DNA of 64,000 bases, from NCBI GenBank assembly GCA_049334165.1, contig JBEGHD010000012.1; one strand, written 5' to 3'. Below the pieces are notes generated by a model. It had not been told where the DNA came from and did no database searches. It saw only the letters and a program-made list of their open reading frames with translations. Positions 1-8,444 of this stretch are shown one piece after another. Made by a program: the position numbers and the translations under genes. This DNA is from JBEGHD01 sp049334165 (lineage in GTDB: Bacteria > Bacteroidota > Bacteroidia > Flavobacteriales_D > Sanyastnellaceae). The first letter of the stretch is position 1; every line of letters begins with the position of its first letter.

Positions 1-216
1 CTTTGAAATATTTCAATGAGTTACTCATGCAGGTTTGAATTTTTTTTAGAAGGGTGAAATATCAGTTACAAACCTCTTTATACTGTCTTTATTGTGAAAA
101 GTTTTGAACAAAGCTTTTTTCAGCTTTTACGCGTCCTGCAGGGTTTCAACGACTTATCACCTGAACAATGAGCGCTACAGGGAGTTTCCTATTTTTGAAC
201 CCCGATTTCCAGAAAA
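1..216. other. left-edge non-coding stretch
   Basis: AT-rich sequence before the first gene. All frames are broken by stops and I see no RNA gene or convincing hairpin. It presumably carries the promoter of the peroxidase gene, but no clear TAnnTTTG element stands out. Confidence 0.4.
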
Positions 217-807
217 ATGAAAAGTAGAAAATTAACAACAATTGTATCTCTGATAGTGGCCACAGTGGCGATTCTTGGCTTTGTGATGAAGCCTGCAGAG
301 GTGGATGAAAATTCGATAGGAATCAAAATGAAAACACTTCACGACTTCAAAGCGCAAACACTCGATGGTGAAACATTCGACTTTTCTTCGCTTAAAGGCA
401 AAAAAGTAATGATCGTAAACACAGCTTCAGAATGTGGGTTGACCCCTCAGTACGAAACGCTACAGGAGGTTTATGAAGAATACGGAGGAAAAGACTTCGA
501 GATTATTGGATTTCCCGCCAATAATTTTGGAAACCAAGAGCCGGGCTCAGATGAAGAAATCAAAGGGTTCTGTCAGAAAAATTACGGAGTGACATTTCCG
601 ATGATGAGCAAAATTTCTGTCAAAGGCGATGATCAGCATCCAATTTATCAGTGGCTCACCAATAAAAGCGAAAATGGTGTTGGCGACTTTGAGGTGAAAT
701 GGAACTTCCACAAGTTTTTGATAGACGAAGATGGTAAACTCGTTCGTGATGTTCATCCTCAGACCTTGCCAGCAGAGCCGGAGATCATTGATTGGATAGA
801 AGGGTAA
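217..807 (+). CDS. glutathione peroxidase family thiol peroxidase (membrane-anchored or exported)
   Basis: 196 aa. A hydrophobic N-terminal segment (about residues 7-24) precedes a full GPx fold, so the enzyme is likely exported or membrane-anchored. The peroxidatic residue is Cys73 (NTASECG), not selenocysteine. Gln107 (NNFGNQEP) and Trp162-Asn163 (KWNFHKF) complete the usual catalytic tetrad. A second cysteine, Cys119 in GFCQKNYGVTFP, sits where thioredoxin-dependent GPx enzymes carry their resolving cysteine. The family name is therefore misleading: reduction by thioredoxin is more likely than by glutathione. The start of bshB1 lies 23 bases downstream on the same strand, suggesting co-transcription and a thiol-redox role. 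A shorter form starting at Met38 would be cytoplasmic, but the signal-like N-terminus favours the start given. Confidence 0.9.
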   Translation: MKSRKLTTIVSLIVATVAILGFVMKPAEVDENSIGIKMKTLHDFKAQTLDGETFDFSSLKGKKVMIVNTASECGLTPQYETLQEVYEEYGGKDFEIIGFPANNFGNQEPGSDEEIKGFCQKNYGVTFPMMSKISVKGDDQHPIYQWLTNKSENGVGDFEVKWNFHKFLIDEDGKLVRDVHPQTLPAEPEIIDWIEG

Positions 808-830
808 AGAATTTAGAAAAACAAAATCGA

Positions 831-1547
831 ATGAAGTTAGATGTATTGGCAATTGCTGCGCACCCCGATGACGTTGAAATATCTTGTGGTGGCACAGTTG
901 CGAAATTGGTGAAGCAGGGAAAGAAGGTCGGTATTCTCGACCTGACCCGTGGAGAACTGGGGAGTAGAGGTTCAGCCGAACTGAGAGATGAAGAAGCGGC
1001 TCGCTCAAGTGAAATTCTTGGTCTTTCAGCTCGCGAAAACCTGGCATTGGCAGATGGTTTTTTTGAGTACAATCGCGATAATCAAATCGCAATTATCCGA
1101 ATGGTGAGAAAGTATCAGCCTGAGATAGCATTGATTAACACCCCGAGCGACCGTCACCCTGACCACGGCAAAGCTTCAAAGTTGGTAAGTGACTCCCTTT
1201 TTCTTTCAGGTTTGCGTAAAATCGAAACTGAGCTTGACGGAAATCAGCAAGAGCATTGGCGTCCAAGGTCTGTTTACCACTACATTCAGGACCATTACCA
1301 TGAGCCGGATTTTGTGGTGGATATTTCTGATACATGGGAAACTAAAATGGAGGCTATCAAAGCGTTTAAGTCACAGTTCTATGATCCCAACAGCTCAGAA
1401 CCAGAAACACCTATTTCAGGAAAAGAATTTTTTGATTTTCTCAAATCGCGAGCACGCCAGTATGCCCGTCCTATCAAAACCGAATTTGCAGAAGGTTTTA
1501 CTACTGAAAGAGCGCCTGGAGTGAATGATCTATTCGATCTGCTCTAA
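831..1547 (+). CDS. bshB1: bacillithiol biosynthesis deacetylase BshB1
   Basis: 238 aa LmbE/PIG-L family zinc deacetylase. BshB1 removes the acetyl group from GlcNAc-malate, the second step of bacillithiol synthesis. Zinc-site motifs are visible: AHPDD (residues 10-14) at the N-terminus and HPDH (109-112). The length and the C-terminal FAEGFTTERAPGVNDLF segment match BshB1 rather than other LmbE deacetylases. The ATG at 831 is chosen because the family begins almost directly at the LDVLAIAAHPDD strand; an upstream in-frame ATG at 792 would overlap the peroxidase gene. The 3' end overlaps the convergent flippase gene by four bases. Confidence 0.92.
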   Translation: MKLDVLAIAAHPDDVEISCGGTVAKLVKQGKKVGILDLTRGELGSRGSAELRDEEAARSSEILGLSARENLALADGFFEYNRDNQIAIIRMVRKYQPEIALINTPSDRHPDHGKASKLVSDSLFLSGLRKIETELDGNQQEHWRPRSVYHYIQDHYHEPDFVVDISDTWETKMEAIKAFKSQFYDPNSSEPETPISGKEFFDFLKSRARQYARPIKTEFAEGFTTERAPGVNDLFDLL

Positions 1548-2845
1548 GGGTTTTCATCGCTTTGCTTCAAAAATTTACGGATAGTGTGTTTCACGAAAGT
1601 GAAGTCGGTGCGCTTAAGGAGGAAGTCACCTACGCTGGCTTTTTCCATCCGCGCAAACCACACCCACTGAAAGAGTGCCTGAATGGAAAAACCGACTGAT
1701 GTGGCAGCTGCCAGTCCTACAAGTCCCATTTCTTCGCTCACACCCATTCCATCGATAGTTAGAAAGTAGCCTAGCGGAACCACAGTGAAAATTCCCACAA
1801 CAGCGGTGATGGTGTTTACATGAGGTTTTCCTATTCCGGCAAAGTGGTGACTGAGAATCGCACGGATGGCCATTGCAATCATGGCAGGAAGTAGCCACCA
1901 CAGAAGGTCGTTGAGAAAAGTGAACTCCTCGCCAAAAACAAACGTGTAAACCGAGTCGGGCAGGAGAACAATCACGAAGGAAGCAATGGTTGTCAAAACG
2001 ACTGCAGCTTTAAAAAGTCTGATGGTCAGTAGTTTGTTTCTGAGTCGGTTGTCCGAATTGGCCACTTCGGCATACTGAACTGTAGCCATGCTGTTACCAA
2101 TCACTTTTATTGTCTCGGAAAGTTGAATCGAAACGGAATAAAGCCCGAGGAAACCAGTTCCCAATAATGTTTCTGCAAAAATGTAGTTGGCACGCCTCAC
2201 AAGAATTTGCAGCACATTCGATAGTTCGCTGAAGAAACCGAGGCTGGCAATTCTCTTTGAGGTCTCTTTGAATGACTGGAAATTCATTTCTTCTAAATGT
2301 CTGCTTATGAGTATCAATGAAAGCAACCAGGTAGAACCAAAAGAAATATAGAGAGCCCAAATGAATGCTTTCACTTTTTGAAAGTCGAGTAAGAAAAAGA
2401 AAACAAGCAGAGCCAGCAACACCAGAGCGATCTGCATTACCACGAGCCGGTTGAAAACTCCAATTCGTTTGTTCCCGACCATCACCTGAAAATGAAAAAT
2501 GAACAGACTTTGCAACAAACCCAGGACGGCAAGATGGATTGCGAACTCATCTCGAAAATAAGTGGTGGTCATAAAAAACCAGTACATCCCAAAAGCGGTG
2601 AGGCTGGCCCAGATGTAGGCGGGAATGAATAGTTTACCTCCTTTTACTCTGGGGACGAGAAACACAATTGCGCCTCCTCCAAAAAAGTTGCTAACGGTCA
2701 CCGTGATCAAAACTGCAAGGTTGATCAGCGCAATTTCTCCAATACCATCCGGGCCAAGCACACGAGTGTTCAATATCACCGTGAAGAAGGTGAGGAGTAC
2801 CACCAAAATTTTCGAAAGAAGCGTGCCGGTAATGGATTTCAGCAT
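1544..2845 (-). CDS. oligosaccharide flippase / polysaccharide biosynthesis membrane protein
   Basis: 433 aa integral membrane protein with about 12 hydrophobic segments, of the MATE/Wzx-like superfamily that flips lipid-linked oligosaccharides across the inner membrane. The N-terminus (LLSKILVVLLTFFTVILNTRVLGPDGIGEIALI) is the typical first part of Wzx-like proteins. It lies just downstream of a glycosyltransferase in the same orientation (3-base gap), so the two likely form an operon for a surface glycan. No polymerase or further transferases accompany them, so the exact glycan cannot be assigned. Confidence 0.85.
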   Translation of the reverse strand: MLKSITGTLLSKILVVLLTFFTVILNTRVLGPDGIGEIALINLAVLITVTVSNFFGGGAIVFLVPRVKGGKLFIPAYIWASLTAFGMYWFFMTTTYFRDEFAIHLAVLGLLQSLFIFHFQVMVGNKRIGVFNRLVVMQIALVLLALLVFFFLLDFQKVKAFIWALYISFGSTWLLSLILISRHLEEMNFQSFKETSKRIASLGFFSELSNVLQILVRRANYIFAETLLGTGFLGLYSVSIQLSETIKVIGNSMATVQYAEVANSDNRLRNKLLTIRLFKAAVVLTTIASFVIVLLPDSVYTFVFGEEFTFLNDLLWWLLPAMIAMAIRAILSHHFAGIGKPHVNTITAVVGIFTVVPLGYFLTIDGMGVSEEMGLVGLAAATSVGFSIQALFQWVWFARMEKASVGDFLLKRTDFTFVKHTIRKFLKQSDENP

Positions 2846-2848
2846 TTC

Positions 2849-3979
2849 TCAGTGGTTCAAAATTCTGTTGTACAAGTTAAGAAAAGCGCTTCCTACAGCA
2901 TCTTTAGAAAATCTGTTTTCAACGCTTAGCTTCACCTTTTCGGCTTCGAACTTTTCTGGATTCTCCAGAAACTTCTTGAGCGAATTTTCTAGAGCGGCCT
3001 GATCGTCCGGGTCAATCAAAAAGCCATTTGTCTCATTGACAAAGTTTTCTGGGCCGCCACTGCGCGTTGCAATCACCGGAACTCCCATAAGCAGGGCTTC
3101 AAGTGTCACCATCGAAAAAGTTTCGAACCTGCTGTTGACCACCAGTAGGTCGGCAGTTGAAATTTCGCGATGAACCTCTTCCTGAGGCAGCCTCCCCGGG
3201 AAGCTAACTCTATCGGTGATGTTGAGGTCTTTCGCCAGAGACGTAATTGTTTCACGGTCTACACCATCACCCACAATTGTCCAATGGAACTGATAGTGTT
3301 CTCTTATTGAGTTGATTGCTCTGAGAATGCCAGAAATATTCTTGTTCTTTTCGTGGAAGTCGGCTACAGTGAGAATGTGAATTCGATCGTTCTTCTTTTT
3401 TTCACGGGAAGGAACTTCAACAACGTTTGGAACGATTTCGATGTCTCTTCGAAATTTGTTTTGGATCATTGCCTTCTTCAGCTGCCCGGACACAACTGTC
3501 AGCGCTGATGCTTTCTTGGCCAGCTTTCGATAAGCAATTTTTCGCAGCGGGTTGAGCTTTTGAAAATTGCCGTTCACGTAACCAGTCCAGTGCTCGGTAA
3601 CTACGAAAGGTAGCTGAGGATAGAGCTGCTGGGCCAACCAGGCCGTTCGCGCAAGCATGTGACAGTGGATTAGATCAACATTAGGCAATTCTTCATCCAT
3701 TCGTTTCCTGGCTTTTCGCGCAGCGGAAAACATTCTTTTCAGTTTGAATAGCGGATGGTTTGTTTGTGGCCAATGAGCCCTAACAGTCGTAAGATCACCT
3801 TCCTTTTGAAAGTCAACCTCATCTGTTTTGGCGTTGGAAGATGTTACATGAAGCACCGTTACGCGTGCGAACTGTGCAACAGCCTCAGCATGTCTTTTTA
3901 CGAAAATCGCAAGTTGAGGATCCTCTTGCGAAGGATACCACTTTGTGATGAAAAGGATGTGCAAACGACCCTGCGGCAT
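2849..3979 (-). CDS. glycosyltransferase family 4 (GT-B fold)
   Basis: 376 aa. The N-terminal domain begins LHILFITKWYPSQEDPQLAIFVKRHAEAVA, typical of GT4 acceptor domains. The C-terminal donor domain shows the GT1/GT4 signature ADLLVVNSRFETFSMVTLEALLMGVPVIATRSGGP, with the E-x7-E arrangement that binds the nucleotide-sugar. It should transfer a sugar to a lipid-linked or protein glycan at the cytoplasmic face. It is co-oriented with the flippase directly downstream. Donor and acceptor cannot be read from the sequence. Confidence 0.9.
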   Translation of the reverse strand: MPQGRLHILFITKWYPSQEDPQLAIFVKRHAEAVAQFARVTVLHVTSSNAKTDEVDFQKEGDLTTVRAHWPQTNHPLFKLKRMFSAARKARKRMDEELPNVDLIHCHMLARTAWLAQQLYPQLPFVVTEHWTGYVNGNFQKLNPLRKIAYRKLAKKASALTVVSGQLKKAMIQNKFRRDIEIVPNVVEVPSREKKKNDRIHILTVADFHEKNKNISGILRAINSIREHYQFHWTIVGDGVDRETITSLAKDLNITDRVSFPGRLPQEEVHREISTADLLVVNSRFETFSMVTLEALLMGVPVIATRSGGPENFVNETNGFLIDPDDQAALENSLKKFLENPEKFEAEKVKLSVENRFSKDAVGSAFLNLYNRILNH

Positions 3980-4141
3980 GTCACAAAGAAACGCATTTTA
4001 GAGATGTGGAGAAGGCCCACCAAAATTTCACAATTTTCGATTGCGAATTTTGTTGCAGAGATGCAGATTAATTATTTAAATTCGCAGTCCGTTTCGAAAT
4101 CAGGTATGGCTTTTACATAAAGCTTCTGAATAAGATTAAAT

Positions 4142-4216
4142 GGTGGCTGTAGCTCAGCTGGTTAGAGCATCGGTTTGTGGTGCCGAGGGTCGTGGGTTCG
4201 AACCCCATCAGCCACC
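4142..4216 (+). tRNA. tRNA-His (GTG anticodon)
   Basis: Cloverleaf folds by eye. The acceptor stem GTGGCTG (4143-4149) pairs with CAGCCAC (4209-4215). There is a D-arm with GCTC/GAGC, an anticodon loop TTGTGGT containing GTG, and a T-arm with GGGTTCGAACCCC. The extra G at 4142 opposite C at 4216 is the G-1:C73 pair diagnostic of tRNA-His. A complete CCA end is not encoded. Confidence 0.97.
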
Positions 4217-4221
4217 CAGAG

Positions 4222-4253
4222 AGCCTCTTCGGATTTCCGAAGGGGCTTTTTTT
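4222..4253 (+). terminator. intrinsic terminator after tRNA-His
   Basis: An 11-base stem (4222-4232 with 4237-4247, one G-T pair), a 4-base ATTT loop and a run of T residues start six bases after the tRNA. It ends the tRNA transcript before the DUF1287 gene. Confidence 0.9.
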
Positions 4254-4320
4254 GTGGCCGGCTTTTATCAAATTCAATAGAAATTTGAAATCTTCGTTTA
4301 TAGACTTAAAGTTCCGCGCC

Positions 4321-4911
4321 ATGAAGTCTAAACATCTGCTGCTCGTTTCCTTATTTCTTTCATTATCCTGGCTCTCAGTAAAGTCGCAAAATGATTTCTA
4401 TTCGAGCTTTGCTGATTCGACTCTAACTCTTGAGAATGAGGATATTCTTTACGACCCCAGCTATTTTTCTCTCGATTATCCCAACGGTGATGTTCCTGCG
4501 GGAAAAGGCGTTTGCACCGATGTTGTGATAAGAGCTTATCGGCTTTTCGGGATAGATCTTCAGTTATTGGTTCATGAGGACATGAAGTCAAATTTTAGTG
4601 TTTACCCGCAGATCTGGGGAATGAACTCAACTGATAGAAATATAGATCATCGAAGAGTTCCTAATCTGATGACTTTTTTCGAAAGGAATGGAGTGAAGCT
4701 AGAGATTACGAACGACCCGAAAGATTACAATCCAGGAGAGATTGTGTGTTGGAGGTTAGAAGGTGGAATGACCCACATAGGAATTATTGTGAATCGAAAA
4801 TCGAATGACGGCCAGCGACATTTGATTCTACACAACATCGGAGGTGGACAGGTAGTCGAGGATTGCCTCTTCAGATTTGAAATAATAGGTCACTACAGGT
4901 TTAAAGGCTGA
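4321..4911 (+). CDS. DUF1287 domain-containing exported protein
   Basis: 196 aa with a clear signal peptide (MKSKHLLLVSLFLSLSWLSV, cleavage near KSQ). The mature part carries the DUF1287 features: YPNGDVPAGKGVCTDVVIRAYR, LVHEDM, and late MTHIGIIVNRKSN and HNIGGGQVVEDCLF. The spaced Cys and His residues resemble an NlpC/P60-type papain-like fold, so a cell-wall hydrolase role is plausible but unproven. The ATG at 4321 is chosen because the open frame upstream runs back through the tRNA and terminator. It ends one base before the convergent M15 peptidase gene, also a cell-wall enzyme. Confidence 0.8.
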   Translation: MKSKHLLLVSLFLSLSWLSVKSQNDFYSSFADSTLTLENEDILYDPSYFSLDYPNGDVPAGKGVCTDVVIRAYRLFGIDLQLLVHEDMKSNFSVYPQIWGMNSTDRNIDHRRVPNLMTFFERNGVKLEITNDPKDYNPGEIVCWRLEGGMTHIGIIVNRKSNDGQRHLILHNIGGGQVVEDCLFRFEIIGHYRFKG

Positions 4912-4912
4912 C

Positions 4913-5620
4913 TCACTTCAACTCCGAAGCAATGCCATTCACATAGTGCTCTATAGCTTTGATCGCGGGAGCCTGACCACAACCGGGGAAACCGTCAATG
5001 TCCGAATAACTCACCTTCTCGTTGTACTGTTCAAGCATTGGGCCGGCAATTGGCATGTAGCTCCAGTGCCATTTCTCTTCATTGTAACCGGTTCGCCCGT
5101 TTTCCTTCGAAGTGTACGTCTGTTGGTATCCAAACTTAGGGGCGTTTTCCAATAGCCAATTGTAAAGCTCTTTTCCAGAGCCATCCTCGAAATATTTGTT
5201 GTTGAGATTGTTGAGGTCAATATCGGTCCCCCAGTGATGGCGTGAGGTTCCGGGCATGCTGCTATAGGTCAAAATTTCTTCAACCTTTTCGAGGTCTGAT
5301 TTTCCAGACATTGCCAGTCGATTCCATTTTCTTGTCCAGATTCCTTCCTGATAGCTAAAGTTTCTCGTTGCGCTGATAATGTCTAAATCGAAGCCGGCCT
5401 CGGCTGCAGCCAAATGCATTTTTCCGAACGATATCAGAGCAGCTCTTCTGAGGTAGATGTTTGATTTTTTGGTGTACTCGGACGGTATTTTTTCAAATTC
5501 GGGGTGAGCTGATGGGGTGAACTTACCGATGAGCTCAGACTTGGGATACTCCACAGAGTTCTGCTCAAGGGTAAATCCGAAAAATAAAGCAACTAAAATG
5601 AAAAGGCCGATTTTTGTCAT
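4913..5620 (-). CDS. M15 family D-alanyl-D-alanine carboxypeptidase (VanY-like)
   Basis: 235 aa exported protein with signal peptide MTKIGLFILVALFFGFTLEQ. The zinc-site motifs of M15B peptidases are present: GTSRHHWGTDIDL (SxHxxGxxxD) and EEKWHWSY (ExxHxxY). They predict a zinc-dependent carboxypeptidase that trims the terminal D-alanine of peptidoglycan stem peptides in the periplasm. SATRNFSYQEGIWTRKW is another conserved family element. It is monocistronic as far as can be seen. Confidence 0.88.
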   Translation of the reverse strand: MTKIGLFILVALFFGFTLEQNSVEYPKSELIGKFTPSAHPEFEKIPSEYTKKSNIYLRRAALISFGKMHLAAAEAGFDLDIISATRNFSYQEGIWTRKWNRLAMSGKSDLEKVEEILTYSSMPGTSRHHWGTDIDLNNLNNKYFEDGSGKELYNWLLENAPKFGYQQTYTSKENGRTGYNEEKWHWSYMPIAGPMLEQYNEKVSYSDIDGFPGCGQAPAIKAIEHYVNGIASELK

Positions 5621-5660
5621 AGGTTAAAAATAGTGATGAATTTGATGTTATCGATAGAAA

Positions 5661-5690
5661 TTGAATAACGGAAAATCTTTCAATAATTTG
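5661..5690 (+). promoter_or_regulatory. candidate promoter of GH16-like gene
   Basis: TTG at 5661-5663, a 20-base spacer and TAATTTG at 5684-5690. This resembles the Bacteroidota TTTG/TAnnTTTG promoter. The start codon follows 40 bases later. Confidence 0.4.
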
Positions 5691-5730
5691 GCTGTCCCAA
5701 AAACTCGGTTCTAAACTCACTCCAATTCCC

Positions 5731-7737
5731 ATGAAAAAGCTGATTTATCTTTTTATCGCTGTCGTAATTTTTACCTCGTGTGAAGAAGAACCGGCTTTTG
5801 AACTCGTAAACTTCGATCCTTTTTCCAACTACTCTTCGCAGTCAGATACACTTTCTCTACCGGTAAATAGCCGAAATGCTGTTGTCGAAGGAGTGGCCAT
5901 TCCCTCAAGGGGTGCCGAGCCATTTGTGGCTCAGTTTACAATCAAAAGCCAGGAGCAGAAGCCTCAGCGACTTTACTACAAGCTTTACTATCAAAATGAA
6001 TCTTACAAGCATGCCGAAAGCTCGGATGAAGATGGTGTCCACTACAATGAGATTTCTTCTCAGAACTTTTATGGGAGTTGGGTAGGAGCAGAAAGTGGTT
6101 TTCACAAGGTTGAAAGTAAACCAGATGAAGAAGGCAAGGTGACCATTTCCGACACGCTCCGAATTTTAGGAAACCCGAGAAATGAGGAGAAATATTTTGG
6201 GGCTGCGATGAAGAACAGGTTTATCTCTGAAGAAGAGTTGAACGCTGTAATCGAGAATATTCGGTCCAACGAAGAATGGCTCAAGGCAGTGAATGAGAAA
6301 GCGGTGAATAATCAGGTTCCGTTAGAGAAGCAGTTGGAAATGGACGCCCACTGGGTGATAAAAGATGCGAGCAAAAAGGGCAATGTGAACAACCGCTGGA
6401 AACGCAACCCGAGAATGGGTAATTATGAATTTATGCTCGTCATAATGGATGAAACGGCCTATCGCGAGTTGCCTTACTTTATAAAAGACTTAAATCTGAA
6501 GGATACGACTAAAGGAGTTTTCATAAATCCATTCTACTACTTCAACAGCACAGCCGCTAAGGGTAAAAATATTGGTGTTTACAACTCCCGAAAGGTTCTA
6601 AAAACAATGACCAGGTTGAGTGCTTCTGATGGATTGTTTGTCGACAGAATGCGTTTTGATCCTTCGAAAGTTTCTGAAGAGCAGGCTGCAGGAATGTGCG
6701 GTTACAGCGATGAACTTTTCAGAAATGCTCAGTTCGAGGAGTTTTTACCAGCTATAAATTATAACTATCAACTCGATAACCTGCCGATTGCTGCTGATGT
6801 CACTGGTGGGTACACGCAGGAAGACTATCACAAGAACGTTGAAAAATACGGAGGAAAGAGGATTCAAGAGTATGTGACAACTGCAGACGAAGTCTGCGAA
6901 TCCGCTTTTTACGATCCGACTACGGATGCCATTGCAATTCGCAATATTGGCTATCAGCGCGATACTGTTTATCAGAAGATGAATGCCGGAATTAATGGAC
7001 GAATTGGATTTACCTACGGCAAGTTCAGAGCAAAAATCAAGTTTCCGGAAACCATGAGTGAGGATGATGTTTGGAACGGTCTCACTTGTGCTTTCTGGCT
7101 CAAATTTCAGGAACAGGCGGAGTGGAACCACCGCACTGGTTGTTCTAGTGGATTCTTGCCCAAGACCGATGAGGACGGCACCACACCAAGAACCCAAACC
7201 AACTACTACAGTGAGATCGACATCGAAATTGTGAAATCTTCTAAACACTGGCCGCAGTCGTCCTACGGTGGGGTGGAGGACTACCCGAAAGACGATGCTT
7301 TAAACGACAACCTGATTGTAGCCTGCACAAATTGGGACCTGGCTTGTGCGGATGTCGAGAATTTTGTGGTCGGGGTGGAAAAGATCGAAGCTTTCGACAA
7401 GGAGTTCATGGCACATCGCTGGGCTGAAAACTATAAAGCAATAACTGAAAAAACTGAGAATCCACACGATGAAACGGTTGGTGGAGTTTTCTACTATGAA
7501 ATCGACTGGCAACCCGAAAGGATTGTTTGGCGAGTGGGGACCAGCGAAGATGATATGCGCGTGCTGGGCTACATGGACAGCTCAATGACCAGCATCCCCA
7601 ACAACCAAATGGTTCCGGTAGTAACTCAGGAGTTTCACGATGCCAGCTGGTGGCCCACTGCTCCGTTCAGCCAAAATAATATTCCGTTTCCTTTCTCGGA
7701 TATCGAAGGGTTGGTATATGAAATTACCGTTAATTAG
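5731..7737 (+). CDS. lipoprotein with C-terminal glycoside hydrolase family 16-like domain
   Basis: 668 aa. The N-terminus is a lipoprotein signal (MKKLIYLFIAVVIFTSC, lipid Cys17) followed by acidic EEEP. Roughly residues 380-668 form a GH16-like jelly roll: GRIGFTYGKFRAKIKFPE, then EIDIE around residue 495, which fits the GH16 catalytic signature E-[ILV]-D-x-E, then FYYEIDWQPERIVWRVG near the end. The first ~370 residues match no domain I recognise. GH16 enzymes cut beta-1,3/1,4-glucans or galactans such as laminarin, agar and carrageenan; the substrate cannot be read here. There is no SusC/SusD pair or other glycosidase nearby, so it is not part of a visible polysaccharide utilisation locus. 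Confidence 0.75.
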   Translation: MKKLIYLFIAVVIFTSCEEEPAFELVNFDPFSNYSSQSDTLSLPVNSRNAVVEGVAIPSRGAEPFVAQFTIKSQEQKPQRLYYKLYYQNESYKHAESSDEDGVHYNEISSQNFYGSWVGAESGFHKVESKPDEEGKVTISDTLRILGNPRNEEKYFGAAMKNRFISEEELNAVIENIRSNEEWLKAVNEKAVNNQVPLEKQLEMDAHWVIKDASKKGNVNNRWKRNPRMGNYEFMLVIMDETAYRELPYFIKDLNLKDTTKGVFINPFYYFNSTAAKGKNIGVYNSRKVLKTMTRLSASDGLFVDRMRFDPSKVSEEQAAGMCGYSDELFRNAQFEEFLPAINYNYQLDNLPIAADVTGGYTQEDYHKNVEKYGGKRIQEYVTTADEVCESAFYDPTTDAIAIRNIGYQRDTVYQKMNAGINGRIGFTYGKFRAKIKFPETMSEDDVWNGLTCAFWLKFQEQAEWNHRTGCSSGFLPKTDEDGTTPRTQTNYYSEIDIEIVKSSKHWPQSSYGGVEDYPKDDALNDNLIVACTNWDLACADVENFVVGVEKIEAFDKEFMAHRWAENYKAITEKTENPHDETVGGVFYYEIDWQPERIVWRVGTSEDDMRVLGYMDSSMTSIPNNQMVPVVTQEFHDASWWPTAPFSQNNIPFPFSDIEGLVYEITVN

Positions 7738-7812
7738 ACTGAAACAACCACGGCACAAGAAATATGATCTTTAAATTTATCTTCTGCTTAGTGACAAAAA
7801 TGTCCTTGGATT

Positions 7813-8382
7813 ATGAGGCAATTTTTATTGGTTCACCTGATCTGTCTGTCAAATGTATTGGTCGGACAATGTCAAATCGATGCTGATTCAGTCAAGGAAG
7901 ACTTTCTCACTTTCGAACTCGGAGTCTCGGCTAGTAATTATCACGCGACAGGAATTCGCACCTATTTCGAGTACCAAAGAGAAGTTAAAGGTCCGTGGTA
8001 TCTTGGGGTTGCTTATGAGCATTCACGGTTTTTTAATTCGAGCTTCTTTGCTCCTGAGTACTCAAAAACTCTCAGAAGTGACTACAGTGTACTCTGTTTG
8101 GAGACATACTACAACTTTCAAGGGGAGGTCATCTCTATGAATCTTGGACTCGGTCTAGGTGGCGTGCACATTGCATGGGGTGACGGAGGAGATAGTTTTG
8201 GATTAGCCGCGAGCGCAACTGTAGCTTTTCTCATTCACATTTCTCCAAAAGTGTCACTTCAATTATCTCCGTTCTTCATAGTTTTTCCTAATAGGTTTTA
8301 TTACTCTCCTGTTCAAATAAAAGAGTTCAATAGCTTCTATGCCACTAATCTCATCCCGATAGGAATTAGGTTCAGGCTTTAG
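7813..8382 (+). CDS. hypothetical exported protein, possibly outer-membrane beta-barrel
   Basis: 189 aa with a signal peptide (MRQFLLVHLICLSNVLVGQC). The mature part has alternating polar/apolar strands rich in Tyr, Phe and Gly (YFEYQREVKGPWYLGVAYEHSR, MNLGLGLGGVHIAWG, GLAASATVAFLIHI) and ends PIGIRFRL. This fits a small outer-membrane barrel of the OmpW/PorT-like kind ending in an aromatic-x-hydrophobic strand. I do not recognise a specific family. It follows the GH16 gene by 75 bases on the same strand and may be co-transcribed. Confidence 0.55.
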   Translation: MRQFLLVHLICLSNVLVGQCQIDADSVKEDFLTFELGVSASNYHATGIRTYFEYQREVKGPWYLGVAYEHSRFFNSSFFAPEYSKTLRSDYSVLCLETYYNFQGEVISMNLGLGLGGVHIAWGDGGDSFGLAASATVAFLIHISPKVSLQLSPFFIVFPNRFYYSPVQIKEFNSFYATNLIPIGIRFRL

Positions 8383-8386
8383 TGGC

Positions 8387-8422
8387 AAAAAAAAAGAGCC
8401 ATCCGAAGTGGACAGCTCTTTT
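8387..8422. terminator. bidirectional intrinsic terminator
   Basis: AAGAGC pairs with GCTCTT around an inner TCC/GGA pairing, flanked by nine A on the left and four T on the right. It serves both the plus-strand gene ending at 8382 and trxB ending at 8445. Confidence 0.75.
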
Positions 8423-8444
8423 GTGAAATCTATTTTTTCCGGAC

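Noticed and set aside
4177..4320. N-terminal extension of the DUF1287 protein
   Set aside because: Would begin inside tRNA-His and read through its terminator; the signal peptide starts at 4321.
5731..7737. Polysaccharide utilisation locus
   Set aside because: No SusC/SusD pair, sulfatase or additional glycosidase adjoins the GH16-like gene.
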